12,976 nucleotides of DNA from Actinomycetota bacterium. Its GTDB lineage: Bacteria > Actinomycetota > Actinomycetes > Streptosporangiales > Streptosporangiaceae. Positions 1 through 5,853 of this stretch are shown piece after piece. Position numbers and translations under genes: made by a program. Below the pieces are notes generated by a model. That model saw nothing but the letters and a program-made list of their open reading frames with translations, had not been told where the DNA came from and did not search any database. The stretch lies in contig PMST01000148.1 in assembly GCA_003168295.1 (NCBI GenBank), forward strand, positions 9,478-22,453. The letters are read 5' to 3'. The first letter of the stretch is position 1. Each line of letters starts with the position of its first letter.

Positions 1-374
1 TCGCGCAGCCGCATCGGCAGGGCCTGAACGGCGCCGAATCCGGCCCGTCCGGCGGCGGGCGCGAACTGCGGCCACCGATGCGCCACGGCCGCCAGGTCCG
101 CGACCTGGACGGACTGGCCCGTCCGGAAGCACTCCAGGCAGGGACCCTCATCGTTCTGGATCTGGAACAGCTCGAGCAGCCGGGCGGCTTCGCTGGAGGC
201 GGCCACCACGCGCAGCTCACCGCGCGGGTCAGCCAGCAGCAGCCCGGCGGCGGAGACATCAAGCAGCTGCACGCTGCGGTTGGTCAGCATGTGCATGAAG
301 TCGATGACGTCAAAGCCGACGACCATGGTGTCGGTCAGCTCGACGAACGTGTCCGACAGCAGCTCTCCGTCCAT
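1..374 (-). CDS. GAF-domain regulator, probably GAF-ANTAR (partial, 3' end outside window)
   Basis: The visible 124 codons begin MDGELLSDTFVELTDTM and form a GAF sensor domain. Typical features are the segment around residues 50-60 (LLLADPRGELRVVAASS), the DEGPCLECF stretch and the later W-P-x-FAPAA. In actinobacteria this GAF type (small-ligand or redox sensing, cytosolic) is usually followed by an RNA-binding ANTAR domain, but that part would lie beyond position 1, so ANTAR is inferred only. The ATG at 374 is preceded by a purine-rich stretch (GAGAGGGTGAGCGGGG). The gene follows the GAF-ANTAR gene after 52 nt on the same strand and is probably the last visible gene of the sigma operon. It resembles its upstream neighbour over the GAF part, so the two look like tandem paralogues. 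Confidence 0.8.
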   Translation of the reverse strand, partial: MDGELLSDTFVELTDTMVVGFDVIDFMHMLTNRSVQLLDVSAAGLLLADPRGELRVVAASSEAARLLELFQIQNDEGPCLECFRTGQSVQVADLAAVAHRWPQFAPAAGRAGFGAVQALPMRLR

Positions 375-426
375 CCCCGCTCACCCTCTCAGCAAAAGGC
401 CAGGCTTGTCATTTGTATGCGCTCTG

Positions 427-1185
427 TCACGCCTGGGTGTCCTTGCGTGGATCGGGGTCAGGAGACAGCCGCAAGTCCCGTGCCACGATGTCACGGGCCA
501 GATCAGACAGCCCCCTGTCATGAGCATACGCGTAGGCGCGCAGCCGGAGGAATGCCTCCGCGATGCCGACACCGAGCTGCTCGGTGAGCATCCCGGTGGC
601 CTGGTCGATCTCGGCGCGGTGCCGGGTCAGATTCGCGGGCTGGCCGCCCGGGCCAGCCTCCGCCGATCCCGCGGCGTGGGCCGGCTGGTCCTGGGCGTCG
701 AGCAGCAGCAAGGTCGCGGTATCCGCGAAGGTCAGCGCGTCACCCAGTTGGAAGGCGCTCAGCGGGCCGGACCGCATCCGGTACAGGCTCATCACTCCGG
801 TCCGGATCGCCCCGAGCTGCAGCGGGAACGCGAAGATCGCCGCCGCCCCGGCCTGGCGGGCCGCCGGGGCGAACGCAGGCCAGCGGCGGTTGGCTTCCGT
901 CTCGTCCAGATCCGAGGCCAGCACCGGGCCGCCGGAGGCAGCGGCATCCGGACCCGGCCCCTCCCCCAGGGTCATCTGCAGCTCGGCGAGCAGCTCGCTG
1001 GCCTTATCAGTTACTCGCATGAGGTGACCAGCTTCCGCACCGCGGGCGGCGATCAGCCAGGCCCCGGTGACCTCGACCGCGGCGACGGCCGCCATGCAGG
1101 CATCCGCGGCCGACACCGGCCCGCCGTGAAGGGCCGCCTGCGCCGCGACCAGGCTCCAGATCCTGGCCGGCCGGCTGTCGGTCAT
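427..1185 (-). CDS. GAF and ANTAR domain transcription antitermination regulator
   Basis: This is a 252-aa cytosolic protein with an N-terminal GAF domain (about residues 15-165, with GEGPGPDAA and RWPAFAPAARQAG) and a C-terminal ANTAR domain (about 185-245). The ANTAR part has the usual core RAEIDQATGMLTEQLGV, then A-F-x-RLRAYA and a closing LSDLARDIV helix. ANTAR proteins bind RNA hairpins and prevent termination; the GAF part is expected to sense the signal. The linker between them is Gly/Ala/Pro-rich. The ATG at 1185 has only a weak G-rich stretch upstream, so the start is less sure than the domains. It lies 48 nt after the STAS gene and 52 nt before the second GAF gene, as expected for one transcript led by the sigma factor. 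I do not see a clear ANTAR-target double hairpin in the window. Confidence 0.87.
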   Translation of the reverse strand: MTDSRPARIWSLVAAQAALHGGPVSAADACMAAVAAVEVTGAWLIAARGAEAGHLMRVTDKASELLAELQMTLGEGPGPDAAASGGPVLASDLDETEANRRWPAFAPAARQAGAAAIFAFPLQLGAIRTGVMSLYRMRSGPLSAFQLGDALTFADTATLLLLDAQDQPAHAAGSAEAGPGGQPANLTRHRAEIDQATGMLTEQLGVGIAEAFLRLRAYAYAHDRGLSDLARDIVARDLRLSPDPDPRKDTQA

Positions 1186-1233
1186 CCCCGCAGCCCCGGT
1201 CGGCGGCCAGTCACCCGCGGGCCCTGGCTGGGA

Positions 1234-1626
1234 TCATGTCGCGACGGCGGGGGCGGCGCGCCCGGCCGTGGCCGCGGCCGTCCGCCTGGCGTGTCCGGCG
1301 GCTTCGTCCACGCTGGCATGCACGGGGAAGACATCGATCAGGCGGGTGATTGTTAGGATCCGCAGCACCCCGCGCCGCGGCGCGGCCAGCAGCAGATCGC
1401 CCCCGGCGTGCCGGGCCAGCTTCCGCCCGCGCGCCAGCGCGGCTACGCCGCTCGAATCAATGAACTCCAGCCCGGCCAGATCGACGATTATCTTCGGCGC
1501 GCGCGCCGCCACCACCACCGCGAGCGCGTCCGCGACATCCGCGGCGTCCGCCACGTCAAGCTCTCCGTACAGCGCGACGACAACGTGACCGCCGAATTCG
1601 CGGGTACTCATAGTCATGCTGAACAC
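1234..1626 (-). CDS. STAS-domain anti-sigma factor antagonist (SpoIIAA/RsbV type)
   Basis: From GTG at 1626 this is a 130-aa single STAS domain. It carries GELDVADA near residue 21 and the phosphorylation loop LEFIDSSG at 53-60; Ser58 aligns with the Ser58 that the partner kinase phosphorylates in Bacillus SpoIIAA. It then continues with a LLLAAPRRGVLRIL strand-helix and an Ala-rich tail. Unphosphorylated antagonists of this family bind an anti-sigma kinase and free the sigma factor. The open frame extends upstream to 1776 inside the sigma gene, but that part is a shadow. The GTG is chosen because GGGAGG lies 8 nt before it; ATG at 1617 or 1611 would lack a ribosome-binding site. It is 52 nt downstream of the sigma gene, so co-transcription is likely. 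All expected residues are present and it looks functional. Confidence 0.85.
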   Translation of the reverse strand: MFSMTMSTREFGGHVVVALYGELDVADAADVADALAVVVAARAPKIIVDLAGLEFIDSSGVAALARGRKLARHAGGDLLLAAPRRGVLRILTITRLIDVFPVHASVDEAAGHARRTAAATAGRAAPAVAT

Positions 1627-1634
1627 GGGGGACG

Positions 1635-1640
1635 CCTCCC
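1635..1640 (-). promoter_or_regulatory. Ribosome-binding site fixing the STAS start
   Basis: GGGAGG on the minus strand lies 8 nt before GTG 1626. No comparable site precedes the nearby ATG codons at 1617 and 1611, so it favours the GTG start. Confidence 0.6.
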
Positions 1641-1678
1641 GCTCAAGCAGCAGGGCGTGGTCCGGCCAAGCGGCGAGT

Positions 1679-2596
1679 TCACCGGCTCCTACCCTGGATA
1701 CCCGCCGCTGCCGGGACGGGCTGGGCGGCCGCGTCCTCCAAGTCGAGCAGGCGCGAGCGGAGGTGGCCGAGCGCATGGGCCCGCAGCCGGGAGACGTGCA
1801 TCTGGGAGATCTGGAGCCGCTGGCCGATCTCCGTTTGCGTCATCCCGCCCTGAAAGCACATCAGCAGGATCTCCTGCTCACGCGGGGTCAGCTCACCCCA
1901 GTGCGTGGCGACGGCCCGCATGGTGAGCATGTGCTCCAGCCGGGGATCCTCCTCGCCGAGATAGTCGGCCAGGGTGCTCAGGCCGGGTTGACCGGCCAGC
2001 GGCGCGTCCAGCGAAGACGGCTGGAAGGCCAGCTCAGCCCGCTGGGCCTGGCGCAGGTCAGCCGCGCTGACCCGAAGGTAGGTGGCCAGATCGGATTCGG
2101 TCGGCGTCCGGCCAAGTTCCTGGGCCAGCGGCCCGGTCGCCGCACGGGCCTGGAGCATCAGATCCTGCACCGACCGCTTGACGTGGATCTGCCAGCGCTT
2201 GTCGCGGAAGTGCCGCTTGATCTCGCCGCTGATGCACGGCTGCGCGTAGGTGGCCAGGTTGCTGCAGATGGCCGGATCGAAGTTGTTGATCGCCTTCAGC
2301 AAGCCCACGTACCCCACCTGCACGAGGTCTTCCACCAGCTCAGGGCTGCGGGCGTACCGTCGCACGCAGGACCAGACGAGGCCCTGATAGCGGGTGACCA
2401 GCAGTTCGCACGCCGCCACCCGCCGCTCGCTGGCCTGCGGCAGCAGCCGGACGATACCTAGCAGCGCCTGGTCATCCAGCCGGGCCAGATCCTTGTCATA
2501 CATCGCCTCTGGCGGGCCGGCCGAACGTGGTACGGATTCCGCGACAGAAATTGTTACTGGGGGGGCACATACCGTTGCTGAAGAAAGTGCTGTCAT
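1679..2596 (-). CDS. RNA polymerase sigma factor, SigB/SigF/SigG family
   Basis: This 305-aa protein is a group 3 sigma-70 factor. Region 2 spans about residues 63-142, with DLVQVGYVGLLKAINNFDP and the promoter-melting/-10 part GEIKRHFRDKRWQIHVKR. Region 3 spans about 145-210 and contains the ELGRTP motif typical of SigB/F/G. Region 4 spans about 235-285, with LTPREQEILLM and a helix-turn-helix ending QMHVSRL. Such factors are normally held by an anti-sigma kinase and released by STAS antagonists, and two STAS genes flank it here. ATG 2596 is chosen because GAGG lies 5 nt upstream. ATG 2503 (residue 32, MYDKDLARLDD) is where many relatives would begin and has AGAGG only 2 nt away, so it remains an alternative; residues 1-31 look unstructured. 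The gene is probably first in the operon running to position 1. The frame looks intact. Confidence 0.92.
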   Translation of the reverse strand: MTALSSATVCAPPVTISVAESVPRSAGPPEAMYDKDLARLDDQALLGIVRLLPQASERRVAACELLVTRYQGLVWSCVRRYARSPELVEDLVQVGYVGLLKAINNFDPAICSNLATYAQPCISGEIKRHFRDKRWQIHVKRSVQDLMLQARAATGPLAQELGRTPTESDLATYLRVSAADLRQAQRAELAFQPSSLDAPLAGQPGLSTLADYLGEEDPRLEHMLTMRAVATHWGELTPREQEILLMCFQGGMTQTEIGQRLQISQMHVSRLRAHALGHLRSRLLDLEDAAAQPVPAAAGIQGRSR

Positions 2597-2600
2597 GCCA

Positions 2601-2638
2601 ACCTCGGTTCACAGAAGGCCAGAAAGAGGCGCCGAGGT
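2601..2638 (-). promoter_or_regulatory. Possible RBS-sequestering hairpin in the sigma leader
   Basis: On the minus strand ACCTCGG (2638-2632) can pair fully with CCGAGGT (2607-2601), plus one G-U pair, across a 24-nt loop. The second arm contains the GAGG that serves as ribosome-binding site for ATG 2596. The first arm lies inside the 17-bp element repeated at 3636. Pairing is seen in the sequence; a role in translation control is inference, and a 7-bp stem could arise by chance. Confidence 0.35.
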
Positions 2639-2646
2639 CCAGGGCA
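2630..2646 (-). repeat. 17-bp leader repeat, copy A
   Basis: TGCCCTGGACCTCGGCG (minus strand) lies 33 nt before the sigma start codon. An exact second copy is at 3636-3652. It is not part of any gene I can support. Confidence 0.7.
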
Positions 2647-2700
2647 GATAAATGCTAATCGTACAGTTGCGAGCATAATTTAGTTTTCCCCCCGTAATGG
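2641..2700 (-). promoter_or_regulatory. AT-rich leader, probable promoter zone of the sigma operon
   Basis: Within otherwise GC-rich DNA this stretch upstream of the sigma gene is unusually A/T-rich, with minus-strand runs such as AAAACTAAATTATGC and GATTAGCATTTATC. TAGCAT, with TTATGC 15 nt before it, could serve as a poor -10/-35 pair. I found no convincing GTTT/GGGTA-type SigB/F promoter. Placement as a promoter rests mainly on composition and position in the 162-nt gap 2597-2758. Confidence 0.3.
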
Positions 2701-2758
2701 CCAGGTTAGCTCACCGTAACGGCGACGGCAAATGGCCGCTGCCGCGAGAATAACCTGA

Positions 2759-3340
2759 TCAGCCACCATCGGCCGGGTCGGCTATCGCTAACGGCGAGCG
2801 CCACCTGACGCAGGTGCCGCGCACCAGGCGCCGCGACCGGCACGTTCGGCTCCTGCGCAGCGGCCGGACCGGCAGGTGACAGGCCGTGCGGTGGACCAGC
2901 CGCCCGTCACGGCACCGGGGCGCCAGGGCGGGACGGAGCCGCACCGGCGCCCGTGCCTGCGGCCGCCCCCGTCGCGCCGGTGCCCGCGGCCGGCCCTGTC
3001 GGGCGCTGCTCGCGGCCTCTTCCACACTGCGATACACCGAGAAGACATCGATCAGGCCGGTGGCCTCCAGAATCCGGCGCACCGGCGGCTGCGGGGCCGC
3101 CAGGGGCAGGTCGCCGGCGTTTCGCCGGGTCCATTTCCTTACCCGCAGCAGCACCGCCAGACCGCTGTAGCCGATGCCCTCCAGCCCCGCCAGGTCCACG
3201 ATGACCGAGGGCCCGCAGACCGCCACGGCCGTGATCAGATGGGACGCGACCGCCGGGGCGTCGGCGAGGTTAAGCTCTCCGCGCAGGGCGACCACGCCGA
3301 GGCCGTCGCCATCACGGATGCTGAGATCCACGTCAAACAT
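2759..3340 (-). CDS. STAS-domain anti-sigma antagonist with altered phosphosite and Arg-rich tail
   Basis: Residues 1-114 of 193 form a STAS domain: GELNLADA at 21-28, VIVDLAGLEGIGYSG at 46-60, LPLAAPQPPVRRIL, then TGLIDVFSVYRSVEEAA. The start ATG 3340 has GAGGG 6 nt upstream. The usual D-S-S-G loop reads G-Y-S-G at 57-60, so the residue aligned with phosphorylated Ser58 of SpoIIAA is Tyr, and the usual GELD is GELN. From about residue 115 (position 2998 to 2759) the protein becomes a strongly Arg/Pro-rich tail unlike a STAS ending. In another frame the same DNA would give a Gly/Ala/Thr-rich ending that stops at 2907, closer to the tail of the STAS gene at 1234, which suggests a late frameshift. 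It lies upstream of the sigma gene on the same strand and presumably acts on the same regulator. Domain identity is secure; whether it can still be regulated is open. Confidence 0.75.
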   Translation of the reverse strand: MFDVDLSIRDGDGLGVVALRGELNLADAPAVASHLITAVAVCGPSVIVDLAGLEGIGYSGLAVLLRVRKWTRRNAGDLPLAAPQPPVRRILEATGLIDVFSVYRSVEEAASSARQGRPRAPARRGRPQARAPVRLRPALAPRCRDGRLVHRTACHLPVRPLRRSRTCRSRRLVRGTCVRWRSPLAIADPADGG

Positions 3341-3349
3341 GGGCTTCCC

Positions 3350-3586
3350 TCATGATCCGGAAGCCGGGCGGGAGTCCCGGCGGGTAACTGGCTCAGGCCA
3401 GCTGTCGGATGGGCATCGCTGCCCCCGGGGGGAGCGGCCGGGGTAGACGGCAGGGTGGGCGGCCGAGCGCAGGGCCTGCCACCGGAGGCCGACGACGGAA
3501 CGATCGTGGCCGTCCGCGTCCGGATTGCCACCCGCGCTGGCCGCAGCCGAAGCACGAGTGAGGGGCTTTTCGCTGAATTCCAGCAT
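3350..3586 (-). CDS. Doubtful small ORF, 78 aa, ahead of the STAS gene
   Basis: I do not recognise this protein. It begins MLEFSEKPLTRASAAAS, is hydrophilic, and has no membrane segment or known motif. In favour of it are GGGAG 7 nt before the ATG, a mostly G/C third codon position, an end (TGA) only 9 nt before the STAS start codon, and a 17-bp leader element shared with the sigma leader 49 nt upstream of its start. Against it are the lack of recognisable homologues and the ease of open frames at this GC content. It could equally be leader RNA. Confidence 0.3.
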   Translation of the reverse strand: MLEFSEKPLTRASAAASAGGNPDADGHDRSVVGLRWQALRSAAHPAVYPGRSPRGQRCPSDSWPEPVTRRDSRPASGS

Positions 3587-3875
3587 CAATTGCTCCCGGG
3601 CATTCGCGACATTCACGGAAAGCGAATGGATATGCCGCCGAGGTCCAGGGCAACAATCAGAAGTTATCACGAGTGAGATCACGAACGCCATTGCCCAGCG
3701 GGCCGTGCCCGGCGATGAATCTGCCGGCACGTTACCTCGGACGGCCAGCCTGGCCGGGATGCATCCGGGTGCGGTCGAGGATCACCCGCAACGGCAGCAG
3801 CGGCGTGGCCGACGTGAGACCTCGCGCCCCGCGTGCTCATCGGGAATCCTCCCTAAGGGCAATGGAGTCACGACC
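3587..3875. other. Non-coding spacer between divergent units
   Basis: No convincing gene is seen between the minus-strand STAS unit and the plus-strand remnant at 3876. The spacer holds copy B of the 17-bp repeat and an imperfect hairpin at 3704-3731: CGTGCCCGGC pairs with GCCGGCACG with one bulged C and a 9-nt loop, and no T-run follows on either strand. It also has a moderately A/T-rich patch near 3652-3680. Promoters for both directions probably lie here but none can be named. Confidence 0.5.
3636..3652 (-). repeat. 17-bp leader repeat, copy B
   Basis: This is an exact second copy of TGCCCTGGACCTCGGCG on the minus strand, 49 nt before the candidate small ORF at 3586. The flanking bases differ from those of copy A. 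Confidence 0.7.
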
Positions 3876-3997
3876 ATGATCGTCGTCATAGGGCTGCTCG
3901 CACGGATCACCGCTGTCGTCCTCGCGGTGACGAGCGGCACCGGCAGCAGCGGCGGCACTCAGCCACTGAGCGGCAACTTCGTGACCTTCGGTCAGCC
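3876..3997 (+). pseudogene. N-terminal remnant of a small membrane protein
   Basis: ATG 3876 has GGAG 8 nt upstream and opens MIVVIGLLARITAVVLAVTS, a single hydrophobic helix, followed by a Gly/Ser stretch and SGNFVTFG. From memory this matches the beginning of a widespread actinobacterial small membrane protein of unknown function, which normally continues with a second transmembrane helix. Here similarity stops after about 40 residues and the frame runs on into unrelated shadow sequence until 4211. I read it as the 5' end of a gene truncated by a deletion that joined it to the fragment starting near 3995. Identity is a moderate-confidence recollection, not a search result. Confidence 0.5.
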
Positions 3998-4485
3998 TGG
4001 ACCATCCCGGCCGATGACCAGCCCCGCCTCGTTCAGGCCATCGTCAACCGCGTTCCCGGACCCGGCGCGGTCAGCGACTTCGCGTCGGGCACCCAGAACC
4101 TGGGCGCCGCCCCGTACGGGGGCGGCGGCGCCCAGGGCATCTCGCCCGCCGCGGACGCGCTGCTCCCGGTCACCCTGCCGGGAATCCTGCCCGCGAACGC
4201 GACCACGCTGACCGCCAGCACGCTGGGCGGCACCGGACAGCTCGACGCGATCCAGCTCACCCCCTGATCGCGGTGCTGATCACCACCGGCGGCGGCCGCA
4301 GCGTCGCCCTGCTGAACAGCGAGGCGAGCGTCCAGGAGGCACGCACGATCAGCCTGCCAGGCACCGGCCAGGCCGTCGCCACGAGCTACGACAGTCAAGG
4401 ACGCCTATGGCGCGTCACCATCAGCAATGGCGCGGCCATCACCGTGCCCGTGCCTCCCGGCGGATTCGTCATCGTGCAGCGCTAG
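3995..4485 (+). pseudogene. C-terminal fragment of an unrecognised beta-rich protein, frameshifted
   Basis: A coherent frame enters near 3995 with WTIPADDQPRLVQAIVNRVP and continues through SDFASGTQNLGAAPYGG to DAIQLTP, then stops at TGA 4265-4267. Adding one C to the run at 4260-4264 carries it directly into the next frame (LIAVLITTGGGRSVALLN), which runs to PPGGFVIVQR and a stop at 4485. The Gly/Thr/Ser-rich, strand-forming texture and the ending resemble the C-terminal beta-domain of secreted carbohydrate-active enzymes. That is only an impression. There is no start codon of its own and no signal peptide, so the N-terminal part has been lost. The GTG at 4273 is an internal codon, not a real start. 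Confidence 0.55.
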
Positions 4486-4542
4486 ACCCACGACCCAGTC
4501 TGGCGCAGCTGAGCCGGGCAGCCGGACCTACGGAGCAATGAC

Positions 4543-5762
4543 ATGACCCAGATCGTGCTCGATCACGTCGACAAGACTTACGCCGGCGGTGTCAAGGCGG
4601 TGAGTGACCTGAGCCTGGAAATCCGGGACGGCGAGTTCATGGTCCTGGTCGGTCCGTCCGGATCGGGGAAGACGACCGCGCTGCGGATGCTGGCCGGGCT
4701 GGAACCGCTGGACGGCGGGCGGGTCGAGATCGGCGATAAAGACGTCACCTGGGTGCACCCCAAGGACCGGGACATCGCGATGGTGTTCCAGAACTACGCC
4801 CTGTACCCGAATAAGACCGTCGCGGAGAACATGGGCTTCGCGCTGAAGATGCAGCATGTCCCCAAGGACGAGCGGGCCCGGCGGGTCCAGGAGGCGGCCC
4901 GGCTGCTGGACCTGGACGAGCAACTGCTCAGCCGCAAGCCCAAGGCCCTGTCGGGCGGACAGCGGCAGCGGGTGGCGATAGGCCGGGCCATAGTGCGGGA
5001 GCCGCAGGCGTTCCTCATGGACGAACCGCTGTCGAACCTCGACGCCAAGCTCCGGGTGAGCATGCGGGCATCGGTGGCGCAGCTGCACGACGGCTCCATG
5101 TGACCACCGTGTAAGTGACACACGATCAAGTCGAGGCGATGACGCTCGGGGACCGCGTCTGCGTGCTGCGCGATGGGATGCTGCAACAGGTCGACACGCC
5201 CCAGCACCTGTTCCGTCACCCGGCCAACCTGTTCGTGCCGGTTTCATCGGCTCCCCCTCGATGAATCTCGTCACCGCCACACTGGTCGGCGACGACGACG
5301 CGGCAGCGGTCACGTTCGCCGGATACCGGCTGCCCATCCCGGCGAGCGTGATGCACGCCACCCCGGGGATCGCAGCGTACCTCGGCCGCGATGTGATCCT
5401 CGGAATCCGGCCGTCCGACTTCGAGGACGCTCACCTGACCGGCGAATCGTGGCCGGTGATGGCCGTCGAAGCCCACGCGACCGAGGTACTCGGCAGCGAG
5501 ATCAACGTGATCTTCGCCATCGACGCGCCACCCGTCGAGCACAAGGACATCGCCGACCTGGCCCCGCAGGATGAGGAGGACGAATCGGCGGTCCCGCTTT
5601 ACCAGGGCAAGTCCCTGTGGACGGCACGAGTCAACGCGCGCAGCAAGGTCCGGGCCGGCGACCGCGTCGAGCTCGGGGTGGATACCCGTAACCTGCACTT
5701 CTTCGACCCCGGCAGCGGACTCGCCATCGGCGGGCGCGCAACCGGCGGGCGTGCAGCGTTAG
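4543..5762 (+). pseudogene. ugpC: Sugar ABC importer ATP-binding protein (UgpC/MsmK/MsiK type), broken
   Basis: The cytosolic ATPase of a CUT1-type sugar importer. ATG 4543 has GGAG 7 nt upstream. The first 186 codons carry Walker A GPSGSGKT (37-44), the Q-loop FQNYALYP (Q83), signature LSGGQRQR (136-143) and Walker B FLMDEP with the D-loop SNLD. A TGA at 5101 then ends the frame. A C missing near 5088-5093 restores it, but TAA at 5112-5114 stands where Tyr of the usual V-Y-V-T-H-D-Q is expected. The H-loop THDQVEAMT follows, then another lost base near 5237 (GTGGCC read as GTGCC) moves the frame to [10 protein letters not shown] and the C-terminal regulatory domain (GIRPSDFEDA, LHFFDPGSGLAIGG, ending about 5743). 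No in-frame stop closes it; TAG 5760 is in another frame. The 186-aa product lacks the H-loop and should not hydrolyse ATP normally. No permease or binding-protein genes adjoin it. Confidence 0.85.
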
Positions 5763-5853
5763 CTGAGCGGCGAGGGGGCGCCGCCGGATCATGGATTCCC
5801 CGCGGGCGGTACGACTGCCGTGGAGTACTTCACCGCCGGCAAGGATCACACCC

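Noticed and set aside
280..1356. Long plus-strand open frame opposite the GAF-ANTAR and GAF genes
   Set aside because: It is Arg/Gly-rich without recognisable domains and is explained as the antisense shadow of high-GC genes with clear GAF and ANTAR motifs.
1616..2461. Plus-strand 281-codon open frame opposite the sigma gene
   Set aside because: Shadow of a well-supported sigma factor; no motif or RBS of its own.
3553..3677. 10-bp direct repeat CACGAGTGAG at 3553 and 3668
   Set aside because: Short enough to occur by chance and has no consistent placement relative to genes.
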